The notes beneath the pieces were generated by a model. The model was not told where the DNA came from, searched no databases, and saw nothing but the letters and a program-made list of their open reading frames with translations. Below, in pieces: positions 25,727 to 33,674 of a stretch of 64,000 bases of DNA (its first letter is position 1; each line of letters starts with the position of its first letter). The position numbers were made by a program, and so were the translations under genes. The DNA is from Gemmiger formicilis (GTDB taxonomy: Bacteria; Bacillota; Clostridia; Oscillospirales; Ruminococcaceae). The DNA is taken from the NCBI RefSeq assembly GCF_024462815.1, contig NZ_JANGCG010000004.1, positions 62,001 to 126,000 of the forward strand, given 5' to 3'.

Positions 25727-26365
25727 ATGAAGATTGCTCTGATCAATGAGAACAGCCAGGCCGCCAAGAACGCCCTGATTGAGGCTACCCTGCGCAAGGT
25801 CGTGGAGCCGATGGGCCACGAGGTTGTCAACTACGGTATGTACGCCGCCGACGATGCCGCCCAGCTGACCTACGTGCAGAACGGCATTCTGGCCGCTGTG
25901 CTGCTGAACTCCGGCGCGGCTGACTATGTCATCACCGGCTGCGGCACCGGCGAGGGTGCCATGCTGGCGCTGAACAGCTTCCCCGGCGTAATCTGCGGCC
26001 ATGTTGAGGACCCTGTCGATGCCTACACCTTTGCCCACGTCAACGATGGCAACGCTGTGGCACTGCCCTTTGCCAAGGGCTTCGGCTGGGGCGGTGAGCT
26101 GAACCTTGAGTATATCTTCGAGAAGCTGTTCGGCTTCGGCCACGGCCAGGGCTACCCCAAGGAGCGCGTTGTGCCCGAGCAGCGCAACAAGAAGATTCTG
26201 GACGGCGTGCGCGCCGTGGCCTTCCGCGATTTGAGTGACATCCTGAAGGAGCTCGACCCCGAGCTGGTCAAGGGCGCCTTCGCCGGTGAGCACTTCGCCG
26301 AGTATTTCTTCCCTGCCTGCAAGGATGAAAAGCTGGCCGCCACCGTCAAGGAACTGATGGCGTAA
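25727..26365 (+). CDS. RpiB/LacA/LacB family sugar-phosphate isomerase
   Basis: This 212-residue cytoplasmic protein has the RpiB core: MKIALINENSQAAKN, NYGMYAADD (YxD-like) and the catalytic-Cys motif GCGTGEGAMLALN. Members isomerise ribose 5-phosphate or other aldose phosphates. It is longer than typical RpiB (about 145 residues) because of a C-terminal extension after KGFGWGGELNLEY, as in the clostridial subgroup with unknown substrate. An AAAGGAG SD precedes the ATG. Co-transcription with the HslV-like gene is likely. A repeat-interrupted terminator follows. Confidence 0.85.
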   Translation: MKIALINENSQAAKNALIEATLRKVVEPMGHEVVNYGMYAADDAAQLTYVQNGILAAVLLNSGAADYVITGCGTGEGAMLALNSFPGVICGHVEDPVDAYTFAHVNDGNAVALPFAKGFGWGGELNLEYIFEKLFGFGHGQGYPKERVVPEQRNKKILDGVRAVAFRDLSDILKELDPELVKGAFAGEHFAEYFFPACKDEKLAATVKELMA

Positions 26366-26381
26366 ATTCTAAAATAAAAAC

Positions 26382-26477
26382 AGCCGACTCCCGGTACGAT
26401 GTAGGGGTCGATGCTTGTCATCGACCCGCGGGGGGCTGCACGCATCCGCCCCTACAACCTGCCGGGCGTCGGCTTTT
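26382..26477 (+). terminator. Terminator whose loop contains a repeat element
   Basis: AGCCGACTCCCGG (26382-26394) pairs with CCGGGCGTCGGCT (26462-26474; one mismatch in 13), then TTTTCTGCTTTTTTT. The 67-nt loop is almost wholly a GTAGGGG repeat (26401-26455) that can fold on itself. Confidence 0.75.
26401..26455. repeat. GTAGGGG-family repeat inserted in a terminator loop
   Basis: It starts GTAGGGG, carries GTCGATGCTTGTCATCGAC as an imperfect palindrome and ends CCGCCCCTAC. Confidence 0.8.
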
Positions 26478-26511
26478 CTGCTTTTTTTACGCAAATTACC
26501 GAAATTTACCG

Positions 26512-26540
26512 TTGACTAATCCGTTCCCAGATGGTAAAGT
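26512..26540 (+). promoter_or_regulatory. Promoter of mgtE
   Basis: TTGACT (26512-26517) and TAAAGT (26535-26540) spaced 17 bp; transcription should start near 26547, giving a leader of about 230 nt. Confidence 0.75.
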
Positions 26541-26599
26541 AAATATAGGTGCGAATAGTGCCTTATATAAATTCATGTCAATGTGAGGTGGTTGTCACA

Positions 26600-26695
26600 A
26601 TGGATACCCCCAGTCCCAGTCCTGTGTACCGATGTATCTTGAATAACGGCAGCCACCATATTTTTGCGGGTGCACCAAGGCAAACTGTGCGTTAA
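26600..26695 (+). CDS. 31-residue proline-rich leader peptide of mgtE (MgtL-like)
   Basis: The peptide starts MDTPSPSPVYRC and ends GAPRQTVR. The alternating prolines at positions 4, 6 and 8 behind an acidic residue resemble the start of enterobacterial MgtL (MEPDPTPLP), whose translation is disturbed at low Mg2+ to switch on mgtA. A SD-like GAGGTGG lies 8 bases before the ATG, in the loop of a GTGA/TCAC hairpin. The antiterminator sequence 26647-26654 lies inside codons 16-19, so where the ribosome stops should decide which structure forms. It is not recognisable as a known protein family. Confidence 0.6.
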   Translation: MDTPSPSPVYRCILNNGSHHIFAGAPRQTVR

Positions 26696-26749
26696 AACAG
26701 GCGCACGGTGTTGCCCTGCTTTGCGTTGCCCGAAAATCCGATATGCGCG

Positions 26750-26779
26750 GCTGCCGCCTGAAAAGGAGGCAGCTTTTTT
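26750..26779 (+). terminator. Attenuator terminator containing the mgtE SD
   Basis: GCTGCCGCCT / AGGAGGCAGC (one mismatch) with loop GAAA is followed by TTTTTT, and ATG 26780 is the next base. The right arm contains AGGAGG, so the hairpin can both stop transcription and hide the SD. Confidence 0.8.
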
Positions 26780-28144
26780 ATGTCTGATACCGCAATCCTG
26801 ACCCTCCGCACGATGCTGGCTAACCTGGACGATGCCAAAAAGTACCAGAGCCTGCGCGATGTCATGTCCACCCTGCCCGCGCCTGATTTGGCGGCGGTGT
26901 TTGAGGACCTCCCGCCGGAGAAGCTCCCGGTGCTGTTCCGCCTGTGTCCCAAGGATTTGGCCGCGGAAATTTTTGCCGAACTGACGCCCGAAACCCAGCA
27001 AAACCTGATTGACGGCCTGACCGATAAGGAACTAAAGGCCGTTGTGGATGATTTGTTCGTCGATGATGCGACGGATTTGGTCGAGGAAATGCCCGCCAAT
27101 GTGGTCAAGCGTATTCTGGCGCAGGCAGACCCCGCGACCCGCCGCATGATCAACGAACTGCTCAAATACCCCGAGGACTCCGCCGGCGGCGTGATGACCA
27201 CCGAGCTGATGGAGCTGCGTCCTGACTGGACCGTGGCGCAGGCGATGGCCGCCATCCGCCGCAACGGCTTTGACAAGGAGACCATCAACAACTGCTACGT
27301 CACCGACCGCGACCGCACCCTCATCGGCGTGGTATCGCTGCGTGCGCTGGTTTTGTCCAAGGACCCGGACAACGAGCTGATTCACGATATGATGGACGAC
27401 AACGTGGTGAGCGTCAGCACGACGACCGACCAGGAGGACGTCTCCCAGATGTTCGAGAAGTACGGCTATCTGGCCATCCCGGTTGTGGACAACGAGAAGC
27501 GGCTGGTGGGTATCGTCACGATTGACGATGCTATCTCCATCATGCAGGACGAGGCCAGCGAGGATATCGCCAAGATGAACGCTATCGGCCCGTCCGACAA
27601 GCCCTACTTTAAACAGTCTATGTGGGATTTGTACAAGAGCCGCGCGCCGTGGCTGCTCTTCCTGATGATTTCCTCAACCTTCTCCAGCATGGTCATCCGC
27701 GGGTATGAGGACGCGCTGGCCGCCGTGACGGTGCTGACCGCCTACATCCCGATGCTGACCGACGCGGGCGGCAACGCGGGCAGCCAGAGCACCTCCACCA
27801 TCATCCGCGGTATGGCGGTCGGCGATATTGAGCCGCATGACCTGCCCCGGATTCTCTGGCGCGAGTGCCGCATTGCCATCCTCTGCGGCGGCACGCTGGC
27901 CATCTGCAACTTTGCCAAGCTGATCTTCCTGGACGGCATCACGGCCCCGGTGGCGGCGGTTGTCTGCCTGACGCTGATCTGCACGGTGCTGCTATCCCAG
28001 CTCATCGGCGGCCTGCTGCCGGTCATTGCCGAAAAGCTCAAGATGGACCCGGCGGTCATGGCATCGCCGCTTATCACCACAATCGTCGATACTACGACAT
28101 TGCTGGTCTATTTCAACATTGCAAGAATGCTGCTAAAAATCTAA
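26780..28144 (+). CDS. mgtE: Magnesium transporter MgtE
   Basis: This 454-residue homodimeric Mg2+ channel has an N-terminal MgtE_N helical domain (about 30-130) and paired CBS domains (about 135-255, which sense cytoplasmic Mg2+). Five C-terminal transmembrane helices include the pore-associated signature MLTDAGGNAGSQSTS. ATG 26780 follows the attenuator directly. The SD is AGGAGG inside the hairpin. It is a single-gene unit with its own promoter and a very strong terminator. Regulation is expected at the RNA level (leader) and at the protein level (CBS gating). Confidence 0.97.
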   Translation: MSDTAILTLRTMLANLDDAKKYQSLRDVMSTLPAPDLAAVFEDLPPEKLPVLFRLCPKDLAAEIFAELTPETQQNLIDGLTDKELKAVVDDLFVDDATDLVEEMPANVVKRILAQADPATRRMINELLKYPEDSAGGVMTTELMELRPDWTVAQAMAAIRRNGFDKETINNCYVTDRDRTLIGVVSLRALVLSKDPDNELIHDMMDDNVVSVSTTTDQEDVSQMFEKYGYLAIPVVDNEKRLVGIVTIDDAISIMQDEASEDIAKMNAIGPSDKPYFKQSMWDLYKSRAPWLLFLMISSTFSSMVIRGYEDALAAVTVLTAYIPMLTDAGGNAGSQSTSTIIRGMAVGDIEPHDLPRILWRECRIAILCGGTLAICNFAKLIFLDGITAPVAAVVCLTLICTVLLSQLIGGLLPVIAEKLKMDPAVMASPLITTIVDTTTLLVYFNIARMLLKI

Positions 28145-28171
28145 CTTTTGACACCGTGTTCAAAATTGTCG

Positions 28172-28207
28172 ATTGTACCGCACCTCCGGGTGTGGTACAA
28201 TTTTTTT
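28172..28207 (+). terminator. Intrinsic terminator of mgtE
   Basis: A stem of 13 paired positions, ATTGTACCGCACC / GGTGTGGTACAAT (one mismatch), has loop TCCG and is followed by T7. Confidence 0.95.
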
Positions 28208-28235
28208 AGAATTATGCAGCTTTGCGGGGCGGTCT

Positions 28236-28321
28236 GCAGGGAGCGGCCTTGGCCGCTCCGCGTGTCCTGGCAGAATCCCTCTTATGGGAAACGGAACGGA
28301 GGGGTCAAGACCCCTCCCTGC
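28236..28321. repeat. GTAGGGG-family repeat, GCAGGGA variant
   Basis: It begins GCAGGGAGCGGCCTTGGCCGCTCC and ends AGGGGTCAAGACCCCTCCCTGC. Here both termini have changed together (GCAGGG with CCCTGC instead of GTAGGG with CCCTAC), indicating pairing of the ends. Confidence 0.8.
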
Positions 28322-28359
28322 AAGTCATCCATATCCCATACTATTTAGGAGCAATCATC

Positions 28360-30129
28360 ATGAATATGCAGGATTTTTACACCGGCCATGCGTTTGATGC
28401 GTATGCGTTTTTCGGTGCACATACCTATTTCGGCGGCACGCATTTTGCGGTGTGGGCGCCGTCGGCACAGCATATCGCGGTGGAAACCGAGATTGGCACT
28501 TTTGATTTGCACCGCACCCAGTCCGCCGTGTGGGAGTGCGATGCCCCCGGCGTGAATGCGGGCATGGTTTACCAATACTGGGTGCGCGGCGCAAACGGCC
28601 AGAGCGTGGCCCACTGTGACCCATACGGCCGTGCCATGACCCTGCGCCCCGATGGCCGCAGCATTGTGGCAGAGACGCCCATGGGCTTCACAGACGAAAA
28701 ATGGATGCAGGAGCGCACAAAATGCTTTGATAAGCCGCTGAACATCTACGAGGTTCACGCCGGAAGCTGGCGCCAGAAGGAGGACGGCAGCTGGTACACC
28801 TATGCCGAGCTGGCCGAGCTGCTGCCCGCCTACTGCAAGGAAAACGGCTTCACCCACATTGAGCTGATGCCGCTGGCCGAGCACCCCTTTGACGGCAGCT
28901 GGGGCTACCAGATCACCGGCTTTTTTGCGCCCACCAGCCGCTACGGCACGCCGGACGAGCTGGCTGAATTTGTCAACGCCTGCCACAAGCATGGGATAGG
29001 CGTCATTCTGGACTTTGTGCCGGTACACTTTGCCGTGGATGCCTACGGTCTGAAGGAATTTGACGGTACACCGCTGTATGAGTACCCGGCCGCCGCCGTG
29101 GGCCAGAGCGAGTGGGGCAGCTGCAACTTTATGCACTCCCGCGGTGAAATCCGTTGCTTTATCCAGTCCTGCGCTGACTACTGGCTGCGGGTGTTCCACG
29201 CGGACGGTTTGCGTATGGACGCGGTTTCCCGCCTGATTTACTGGCAGGGCGACCCCAACCGCGGCGTGAACGGCTCGACGCTGGACTTTCTGAAGGGGAT
29301 GAACGCCGGTCTGCAGCAGCGCCACCCCACGGCGATTCTGATTGCCGAGGACTCGACCAGCTTCCCGAAGGTCACCGCCCCGGTCGAGTACGGCGGTCTG
29401 GGCTTTGATTACAAGTGGGATCTGGGCTGGATGAACGACACGCTGGACTACTTCAAAAAGACCAGCGAGGAGCGCCGCGAAAACCTGGGCAAGCTGACCT
29501 TCTCGATGATGTACGCCTGGAACGAGCATTATATTCTGCCGTTCAGCCATGACGAGAACGTCCACGGCAAGGCGACCATCGTACAGAAGATGTACGGCGA
29601 TTACGAGGGCAAGTTCCCGCAGGCACGGGCGCTGTACCTGTATATGGCCATCCACCCCGGCAAGATGCTCGACTTTATGGGTAATGAATTTGCGCAGCTG
29701 CGTGAATTTGATGAGAGCCGCGAGCAGGACTGGATGGTGCTGAAGTACCCCAACCACGATGATTTCCACTGCTACCGCAAGGCGCTGAACGAGGCCTACT
29801 GCGCCAACGAGGCGTTCTGGGCGCGGGAGTATGACCCCGCCGCCTTCCAGTGGCTGGACTGCCAGCACCCCGAGCTGGACGCCTGTGCCATCTGGCGGGA
29901 GGGGAACGAGGGCGCTGTGCTGGCGGCGTTCAACTTTGGCGATACCGAGCTGGCCGATTACGCGCTGACCCTGCCCCACGTCGGCAAGCTGACGCTGTTG
30001 CTGGATACCGACTGGCAGTGCTTCGGCGGCAAAACCGAGAAGCCGAAGCGGGCCGCCGCCAAGGCCTGCGATGGCACGCTGACGCTGACCCTGCCCCCCT
30101 ACAGCGGACGGCTGTATAAATTGGTATAA
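28360..30129 (+). CDS. glgB: 1,4-alpha-glucan branching enzyme
   Basis: This 589-residue GH13 enzyme introduces alpha-1,6 branches into glycogen in the cytoplasm. An N-terminal CBM48 (AYAFFGAHTYFGGTHFAVWAPSA) precedes the barrel. Catalytic regions are VILDFVPVHF, GLRMDAVSRLIYW (nucleophile Asp), ILIAEDST (acid Glu) and FSHDENVHGK. It lacks the extra N1 domain of longer GlgBs. ATG 28360 follows AGGAGC; the frame is open to 28222 but that part lies in the repeat. No other glycogen genes are adjacent. A strong terminator follows. Confidence 0.95.
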   Translation: MNMQDFYTGHAFDAYAFFGAHTYFGGTHFAVWAPSAQHIAVETEIGTFDLHRTQSAVWECDAPGVNAGMVYQYWVRGANGQSVAHCDPYGRAMTLRPDGRSIVAETPMGFTDEKWMQERTKCFDKPLNIYEVHAGSWRQKEDGSWYTYAELAELLPAYCKENGFTHIELMPLAEHPFDGSWGYQITGFFAPTSRYGTPDELAEFVNACHKHGIGVILDFVPVHFAVDAYGLKEFDGTPLYEYPAAAVGQSEWGSCNFMHSRGEIRCFIQSCADYWLRVFHADGLRMDAVSRLIYWQGDPNRGVNGSTLDFLKGMNAGLQQRHPTAILIAEDSTSFPKVTAPVEYGGLGFDYKWDLGWMNDTLDYFKKTSEERRENLGKLTFSMMYAWNEHYILPFSHDENVHGKATIVQKMYGDYEGKFPQARALYLYMAIHPGKMLDFMGNEFAQLREFDESREQDWMVLKYPNHDDFHCYRKALNEAYCANEAFWAREYDPAAFQWLDCQHPELDACAIWREGNEGAVLAAFNFGDTELADYALTLPHVGKLTLLLDTDWQCFGGKTEKPKRAAAKACDGTLTLTLPPYSGRLYKLV

Positions 30130-30135
30130 TGCAAT

Positions 30136-30173
30136 CCGCCCCGGCCTTTTTTCCACAAGGCCGGGGCGGGTTT
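30136..30173 (+). terminator. Intrinsic terminator of glgB
   Basis: CCGCCCCGGCCTT / AAGGCCGGGGCGG is a perfect 13-bp stem followed by GTTTG. Confidence 0.85.
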
Positions 30174-30207
30174 GTTGAAAATGGTTTGTGCTGTTTACGG
30201 TTTGCCT

Positions 30208-30235
30208 GTAGGGCGGGGTGACCCCACCCCGCCGC
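30208..30235. repeat. GTAGGG-family single module
   Basis: GTAGGG plus the palindrome CGGGGTGACCCCACCCCG, in the gap between glgB and murE. Confidence 0.7.
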
Positions 30236-30273
30236 AAGCCAGCGGCAATATGCCGTTCCCGGTCTGCACGCTT

Positions 30274-31734
30274 TCACCGACTCATATATTCCTCGATAAT
30301 CTCGCGCTCGGGGAAGGGGAGGGTTAGGCCGCCGCGCTCGAGGGTGGCTTCGTGGCCCTTGCCGATGATAGCCACAATATCCCCCGGCCCGGCGTGGTCC
30401 AGCGCGTAATAAATCGCCTGCCGCCGGTCGGGTATCTCAGCAAACGGCGTGGCTGGGTTGCCTAAGCGCAGCCCGGCGCGGATGTCGGCCAGAATCGTCT
30501 CCAGCGGCTCGGAACGGCTGTTATCCTCGGTGATGACGCAGAAATCCGCCAGCCGCGCACAGACAGACCCCATGCCGAACCGCCGCAGGCGGCTGCGCTC
30601 CCCGCCGCAGCCGAACACCACAACCAGCCGCGCCGGGCGGTAGGCGCGCAGGGTGCGCAGCAGGCTTTCGGCGGCTGCCTCGTTGTGGGCGTAGTCAATC
30701 AGCACGGTGAACGGCGCGTCCACCGGCACTGGTTCCACCCGGCCCCGCACCACGGCCCCGGCCAGCCCGCGGCGTATCGCGTCCTGCCCGGCACCCAGCA
30801 GCCGCGCCGCCGTCAGCGCGGCCAGCGCGTTGTACACGCTGAACACGCCGGGCATCCCCACCGTGTACCGCACGCCGTCCACCGTGAAGGCCGCCCCCAA
30901 CCGCCCGCCAGTGCGGGTCAGCGCAAGGTCGGCCCCGGCGCGCACGTCCGCGGGCTGCTGTAGGCCGTAGGTCACGGCGCGGCAGGGCACGCCCTGCCTG
31001 ATTTTCCCCACCCAGGGGTCATCCATGTTGAAAACTCCCACCCGGCACTGGGCAAACAGTGCCCGCTTCCAGGCAAGATACTCCGCAAAATCGGCGTGCT
31101 CGCCGGGGCCGATGTGGTCAGGCGAGAGATTGGTGAACACACCAATGTCAAATTCTATCCCCGCCACCCGGTCGGCGCGCATCCCAAGGCTCGAAACCTC
31201 CATCACGCAGGCGTCGCAGTCGTCATCGACCATGCGGCGCAGCAGCTGCTGCAAATCGCAGCTTTCCGGCGTGGTGTGGTTCAAATCGTGGCGGTGGCCC
31301 GGCCAGCTGGCACCGTTGGTGCCAAGCAGCCCCACCCGCCGCCCATCGGCCTGCAGAATGGCCGCCAGCAGGTGCGCCGTGGTGGTTTTGCCTTTCGTGC
31401 CGGTCACGCCCACCAGCGTCATGGCGCGGGCGGGCTCATCGTAGAGCCGCGCCGACAGCACCGCCATCATCCGGCGCGGGTCGGGGCACTGCACCACGGC
31501 GCACCCGGCGGGCAGGGGGATTTCGTGTCCGCACAGCACCGCCGCCGCCCCGGCCGCCACTGCCTGCGTGGCAAAGGTATGGCCGTCCGCGTGCTGCCCT
31601 GCAAGGCAGACAAACAGCGCCCCCGGCCCGGCACAGCGGGAGTCACAGCAGACGGAGGTAATCCCGGTCAGGGGCTCGCCCTGCAAAAGTCGGCAGTCGG
31701 TGCCCCGGATAAGCCGCCGCAGATCCATTGCCAT
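30274..31734 (-). CDS. murE: UDP-N-acetylmuramyl tripeptide synthetase MurE
   Basis: This 486-residue cytoplasmic ATP-dependent ligase adds the third amino acid of the peptidoglycan stem. The Mur ligase P-loop VGVTGTKGKTTT, HTTPESCDLQ, EVSSLGMRADRV and the C-terminal ligand loop TEDNSRSEP are visible. DNSR resembles the DNPR motif of meso-diaminopimelate-specific MurE rather than lysine types, so mDAP is likely. Three start codons are possible (GTG 31737, ATG 31734, ATG 31728); ATG 31734 is best spaced from the GGAG at 31742-31745. It overlaps the asnB stop, so asnB-murE are translationally coupled. Confidence 0.93.
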   Translation of the reverse strand: MAMDLRRLIRGTDCRLLQGEPLTGITSVCCDSRCAGPGALFVCLAGQHADGHTFATQAVAAGAAAVLCGHEIPLPAGCAVVQCPDPRRMMAVLSARLYDEPARAMTLVGVTGTKGKTTTAHLLAAILQADGRRVGLLGTNGASWPGHRHDLNHTTPESCDLQQLLRRMVDDDCDACVMEVSSLGMRADRVAGIEFDIGVFTNLSPDHIGPGEHADFAEYLAWKRALFAQCRVGVFNMDDPWVGKIRQGVPCRAVTYGLQQPADVRAGADLALTRTGGRLGAAFTVDGVRYTVGMPGVFSVYNALAALTAARLLGAGQDAIRRGLAGAVVRGRVEPVPVDAPFTVLIDYAHNEAAAESLLRTLRAYRPARLVVVFGCGGERSRLRRFGMGSVCARLADFCVITEDNSRSEPLETILADIRAGLRLGNPATPFAEIPDRRQAIYYALDHAGPGDIVAIIGKGHEATLERGGLTLPFPEREIIEEYMSR

Positions 31735-33551
31735 CACGCTCCAAAAAATTGCTCATACCAGACAAGAAAGCTGTACACGCACCAGATCTGCCGCCAGCAG
31801 TCGCCGCCGTGCAGATGTCTGTTCAACATACTATGCAGCGCCCGCGGGTTAAAGAACGCCCCGGCGGCCGGGCGGCTGAACACGGCCCGCACCCGGCTGG
31901 TGTAGGGCTCCTGCCGCAGCCAGTCCCGCACCGGAACCGGGAAGCCCAGCTTTTTGCGGGCGGCGGCAGCGGGCGGCAGTACCCGTGCGGCGGCCTGCCG
32001 CAGGGCCAGCTTGGTCTGCCGGGCATCCGCCTTGGCGGCGGCGGGCAGGGCGGCGGCAACGGCAAAGACCTCCTTGTCAAGAAACGGCACCCGCAGCTCC
32101 ACGCCGTGGGCCATACTCATCTTGTCGGCCTTCAGCAGAATGTCCCCGGCCAGCCAGAGGTTCAAATCGATCTGCTGCATCCGGCTCACCGGGTCCAGCC
32201 CCTCGGTCATATCCCAGAGGGCCTCGGTCAGGTACAGCGGGCTGCCGTCCCCGGCATAATCCGCCAGCAGGCGGCGCTTCTCCCACTCGTTCAGCAGGGC
32301 GGTGGGGCCGAAGTACCGTTCCTCCAGGCTGACGCCCCGCCGCATCAGAAAGTTGATGCCCGGCCCCGGCGGCACCAGACCGGCTGCTGTGCCCAGCGCG
32401 CCGCGCAGCCACGGCGGCAGGCGGTCATACCACTGCATCGTGAAGGGGTCGCGGTAGATGTTGTACCCGCCGAACAGCTCATCCGCGCCCTCGCCGGAGA
32501 GGACAACCTTCACGTCCCTGGCGGCTTCGCGGTTCAGGAAGTAGAGCGCCACCGCGGCGGCATCGGCCAGCGGCTCATCCATATGGTACTGCACGGCAGG
32601 CACGGCGTCCCAGAACTCGCCGGGGCTGATGCAGCGCAGATGGTTGCGCAGGCCCAGGCTGCGGGCCAGCGCCCGGGCGGGGAGGGATTCGTCATACCGC
32701 GGCTCAGCGTAGCGGATGGTGTAGCTGCGCGCCGGGCGGGCCAGTGCCGTGATCAGGCCGGAGTCCACCCCGCCGGAGAGGAACCCCGCCACCTCCACAT
32801 CGGCAATCTTGTGCGCTTCCACACTGCCGCGCAGAACGGCCTCAATTTCCGCGGGGGAGATGGATGCCTCCCCCGGCAGGAAGAGCGGCTGCACCCACCG
32901 CGCAGTGCGGACAATGCCCTCCGAAAATTCCAGAAAATGCCCGGGCAGCAGCTTTTCCACCCCGGCAAAGAAGGTGTCCCGCCCCGGGGAATACTGGCAG
33001 GACAGGTACAGCGGCAGCTGGGCGGCGTTGAACCGCTTCTCAAATGAGGGGTGGTCAAGAAACGCCTTGATTTCGCTGGCAAACAGCAGGGTGCCGTCCG
33101 CACAGCGGCAGTAGTACAGCGGCTTGATGCCGAACATATCCCTCGCACAGAACAGCGTTCCGGCGCGGCGGTCCCACAGCGCAAACGCAAACATACCCCG
33201 CAGGCGGGGCAGCAGCTCGCGGCCCCACTGCTCCCAGCCGTGCAGCAGTACCTCGGTATCGGTGCGGGTGGCAAAGGTATGGCCCAGCGCCGTCAGCTCG
33301 GCGGTCAGGGCGCGGTAGTTGTAAATTTCGCCGTTAAAGACGATGACAAGGTTCTCATCCTCGCTGTACAGCGGCTGTGCGCCGCCGTCGGGGTCAATGA
33401 TGGCCAGACGGCAGTGGCCCAGCGCGGCGGGCCCCTCCACAAAGCTGCCCTGACCGTCCGGCCCGCGGTGGGCAATGCGCGCCAGCATGGGGGCCAGCAG
33501 ACGGGCGTCTGCCGCACCACACCCGGCAATAAAACCGGCAATTCCGCACAT
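31734..33551 (-). CDS. asnB: Glutamine-hydrolysing asparagine synthetase family protein (first copy)
   Basis: This 605-residue protein has an N-terminal Ntn glutaminase (MCGIAGF with catalytic Cys2; HRGPDGQG; FNGEIYNYRAL). A C-terminal PP-loop synthetase domain follows (FLSGGVDSGLITALARP, VVLSGEGADELFGGYN). The family amidates aspartate, but Bacillus AsnB and Corynebacterium LtsA amidate mDAP of the cell wall. Translational coupling to murE makes a wall-precursor amidotransferase role attractive, by inference. An AAGGA SD precedes ATG 33551. It is divergent from a membrane-anchored XRE regulator with a palindromic site between them. Confidence 0.9.
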   Translation of the reverse strand: MCGIAGFIAGCGAADARLLAPMLARIAHRGPDGQGSFVEGPAALGHCRLAIIDPDGGAQPLYSEDENLVIVFNGEIYNYRALTAELTALGHTFATRTDTEVLLHGWEQWGRELLPRLRGMFAFALWDRRAGTLFCARDMFGIKPLYYCRCADGTLLFASEIKAFLDHPSFEKRFNAAQLPLYLSCQYSPGRDTFFAGVEKLLPGHFLEFSEGIVRTARWVQPLFLPGEASISPAEIEAVLRGSVEAHKIADVEVAGFLSGGVDSGLITALARPARSYTIRYAEPRYDESLPARALARSLGLRNHLRCISPGEFWDAVPAVQYHMDEPLADAAAVALYFLNREAARDVKVVLSGEGADELFGGYNIYRDPFTMQWYDRLPPWLRGALGTAAGLVPPGPGINFLMRRGVSLEERYFGPTALLNEWEKRRLLADYAGDGSPLYLTEALWDMTEGLDPVSRMQQIDLNLWLAGDILLKADKMSMAHGVELRVPFLDKEVFAVAAALPAAAKADARQTKLALRQAAARVLPPAAAARKKLGFPVPVRDWLRQEPYTSRVRAVFSRPAAGAFFNPRALHSMLNRHLHGGDCWRQIWCVYSFLVWYEQFFGA

Positions 33552-33608
33552 GGCTTCTATGTCCTTTCCCGGCAGTGCAACCTGCCGTTACCGTTTTGTA
33601 CACTCGAC

Positions 33609-33641
33609 TTGCTGGCATTTTACCACGGACTGTGGTAAAAT
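33609..33641. promoter_or_regulatory. Palindromic operator overlapping the XRE gene promoter
   Basis: ATTTTACCAC (33617-33626) and GTGGTAAAAT (33632-33641) form a perfect 10-bp inverted repeat with a 5-bp spacer. The right half contains a -10-like TAAAAT, and CTGGCA at 33612-33617 could be the -35 (18-bp spacing). It lies between divergent asnB and the XRE gene, so autoregulation or joint control is likely. Confidence 0.65.
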
Positions 33642-33674
33642 CTTGTCAGAACAACACGGAAAGAGGGCGAGAAT

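Larger units (their letters stand above)
26547..26779 (+). promoter_or_regulatory. mgtE leader with uORF and competing antiterminator/terminator
   Basis: The leader holds a 31-codon ORF (26600-26695). A hairpin extends over 26679-26715 (GGCAA...TTGCC with TGTGCG/CGCACG). The segment CGGCAGCC (26647-26654) can pair perfectly with GGCTGCCG (26749-26756). The latter is also the 5' arm of the terminator at 26750-26779, so the two structures are mutually exclusive. I do not find the conserved M-box (ykoK) core such as AGGTGAGGCTCCT. Transcription attenuation responding to translation of the uORF is the simplest reading. Confidence 0.65.

Noticed and set aside
26547..26779. M-box (ykoK) riboswitch before mgtE
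   Set aside because: The conserved core strings of the M-box are not seen by eye; the uORF plus terminator/antiterminator explains the leader better. A covariance-model search would settle it.
28222..28359. N-terminal extension of GlgB to 28222
   Set aside because: This part is repeat DNA (the GCAGGGA element) and lacks homology; ATG 28360 has an AGGAGC SD.
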